Shown here: positions 6,835-7,224 of the stretch, piece after piece | Position numbering within the stretch: position 1 is the stretch's first letter | Layout: each line of letters starts with the position of its first letter | NCBI GenBank assembly: GCA_011524845.1 | Contig: WTJL01000225.1 | Location: 1,661-8,884 of the forward strand | Direction of reading: 5' to 3' | DNA: 7,224 nucleotides | Origin: Flavobacteriales bacterium | GTDB taxonomy: Bacteria; Bacteroidota; Bacteroidia; Flavobacteriales_D; Sanyastnellaceae | Position numbers and translations under genes: made by a program | The notes under the pieces: generated by a model | Database searches by the model: none | What the model was told of the DNA's origin: nothing | The model's input: only the letters and a program-made list of their open reading frames with translations

Positions 6835-7009
6835 GCCTATCAACCCAAATAGCCGTCGAATGTAACTTTTCTTTCGACAAACGCGTAGTTGGTTTCGACA
6901 TGAGACACTACCGCATTCACATCAGCACCTCCAAGGTCGAGACCATTGAATTGGCCACGTCGACGTTTTGCATCGACAAGATGTCGTACGGCTTGAATTG
7001 AGTCGGCCC
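6835..7009. other. Convergent intergenic region with a cluster of TCGA-core sites
   Basis: These 175 bases separate the ends of two converging genes. No convincing gene is seen in them. They hold six TCGA cores (starting at 6856, 6874, 6895, 6937, 6960 and 6973), a repeated octamer TTTCGACA (6872-6879 and 6893-6900, 21 bases apart), an inverted pair GTCGAA/TTCGAC (6855-6860 and 6873-6878), a palindrome ACGTCGACGT (6957-6966) and a small hairpin CGACA-AGA-TGTCG (6974-6986). The hairpins may act as weak transcription ends for either strand; none has a good T run. Confidence 0.4.
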
Positions 7010-7224
7010 TCAGGCGAACAAATCGGCTGCCAGACTCAACGATTGGTCCAACGCCGAAGCATTGGACACCTTCCAGAGGTGTTCCTTTTCCGCCCAATCA
7101 ACCACCCACTCTGTGGGTGCATTTCCCACCAGGTCGTCTTGTGCGAAGGGGCATCCACCCACTCCTCGCAAGGCGCCGTCCATTCGAAAGCAGCCACCTC
7201 GGTGCGCTGCTTTGATTTTTTCCA
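7010..7224 (-). CDS. Hydroxymethylglutaryl-CoA lyase, C-terminal 70 residues (5' partial)
   Basis: On the minus strand a frame is open from the window edge (first full codon at 7222) to TGA at 7012-7010. It has no start codon inside the window because it is only the end of the gene. The 70 residues carry the signature end of the DRE-TIM metallolyase HMG-CoA lyase: KIKAAHRGGCFRMDGALRG, then GVGGCPFAQ with the GGCP catalytic cysteine (visible residue 24), then LVGNAPTEWVVDWAEK, matching the family GN-x-x-TE stretch. The enzyme splits HMG-CoA into acetoacetate and acetyl-CoA in leucine breakdown. The remaining roughly 220 or more residues, including the metal-binding part of the barrel, lie beyond the right edge. 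A different minus-strand frame covering 6840-7097 is a shadow. The gene converges on the ZIP gene. Confidence 0.85.
   Translation of the reverse strand, partial: EKIKAAHRGGCFRMDGALRGVGGCPFAQDDLVGNAPTEWVVDWAEKEHLWKVSNASALDQSLSLAADLFA

Noticed and set aside
5998..6843. 281-residue minus-strand open frame
   Set aside because: It is antisense to the whole ZIP gene, with a His/Gln/Arg-rich composition that follows from reading the ZIP gene backwards.
6900..7001. 33-residue plus-strand small frame (MRHYRIHIST...) in the convergent gap
   Set aside because: It has no ribosome site, promoter or recognisable similarity; a frame this short is expected by chance.
6840..7097. 85-residue minus-strand open frame at the right end
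   Set aside because: Its first part lies over the clearly recognisable HMG-CoA lyase end in another frame, and its product shows no domain or family pattern.
1..7224. CRISPR arrays, tRNA or rRNA genes, insertion sequences, phage genes
   Set aside because: No regularly spaced repeats, no transposase or integrase motifs and no RNA gene patterns were found on either strand by eye.

Overview
The window looks like a stretch of chromosome from a bacterium of the phylum Bacteroidota. This rests on protein style: a beta-helix surface protein with a family-typical N-terminal module, a TerB-like/ABC/ABC-2 fusion transporter, a SiaB-SiaC pair, and a ZIP carrier with histidine loops, together with the near absence of Shine-Dalgarno sequences before the starts. 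GC content looks moderately high (upper fifties percent in sampled lines, not computed over the whole window), so a GC-rich lineage is likely. Genus cannot be set from this sequence. There are no phage, insertion-sequence, CRISPR, tRNA or rRNA signals; it reads as ordinary core or near-core chromosome.

Layout. 1-1314 (+): the C-terminal 437 residues of a secreted right-handed beta-helix protein whose N-terminus lies outside the window. 1367-4324 (+): a 985-residue half-transporter of the ABCG/White type, with an N-terminal TerB-like helical domain, a beta-rich FHA-like segment, a full ATPase, a cysteine cluster, six membrane segments and a 200-residue insert before the last one. 5188-4293 (-): siaB then siaC, a protein kinase and its phospho-target from the Sia signalling pathway; siaC runs tail to tail into the transporter gene with a 32-base overlap. 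5272-6048 (+) and 6052-6834 (+): a class I SAM-dependent methyltransferase and a ZIP-family metal carrier, separated by 3 bases and so probably one transcript, divergent from siaBC. 7224-7010 (-): the last 70 residues of an HMG-CoA lyase, entering from the right edge.

There is no gene-free stretch longer than 300 bases. The three gaps are 1315-1366, 5189-5271 (or up to 5238 if the methyltransferase starts earlier; the divergent siaB/methyltransferase promoter region) and 6835-7009 (convergent, with a cluster of TCGA-core sites and small hairpins). Functionally the window holds four separate units: envelope protein plus exporter, Sia phospho-signalling, methyltransferase plus metal uptake, and leucine catabolism. 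The items most worth a second look are the domain composition of the transporter (TerB-like, FHA-like, Cys cluster, extracytoplasmic insert) and the SiaB-SiaC pair, which has no phosphatase or diguanylate cyclase beside it.
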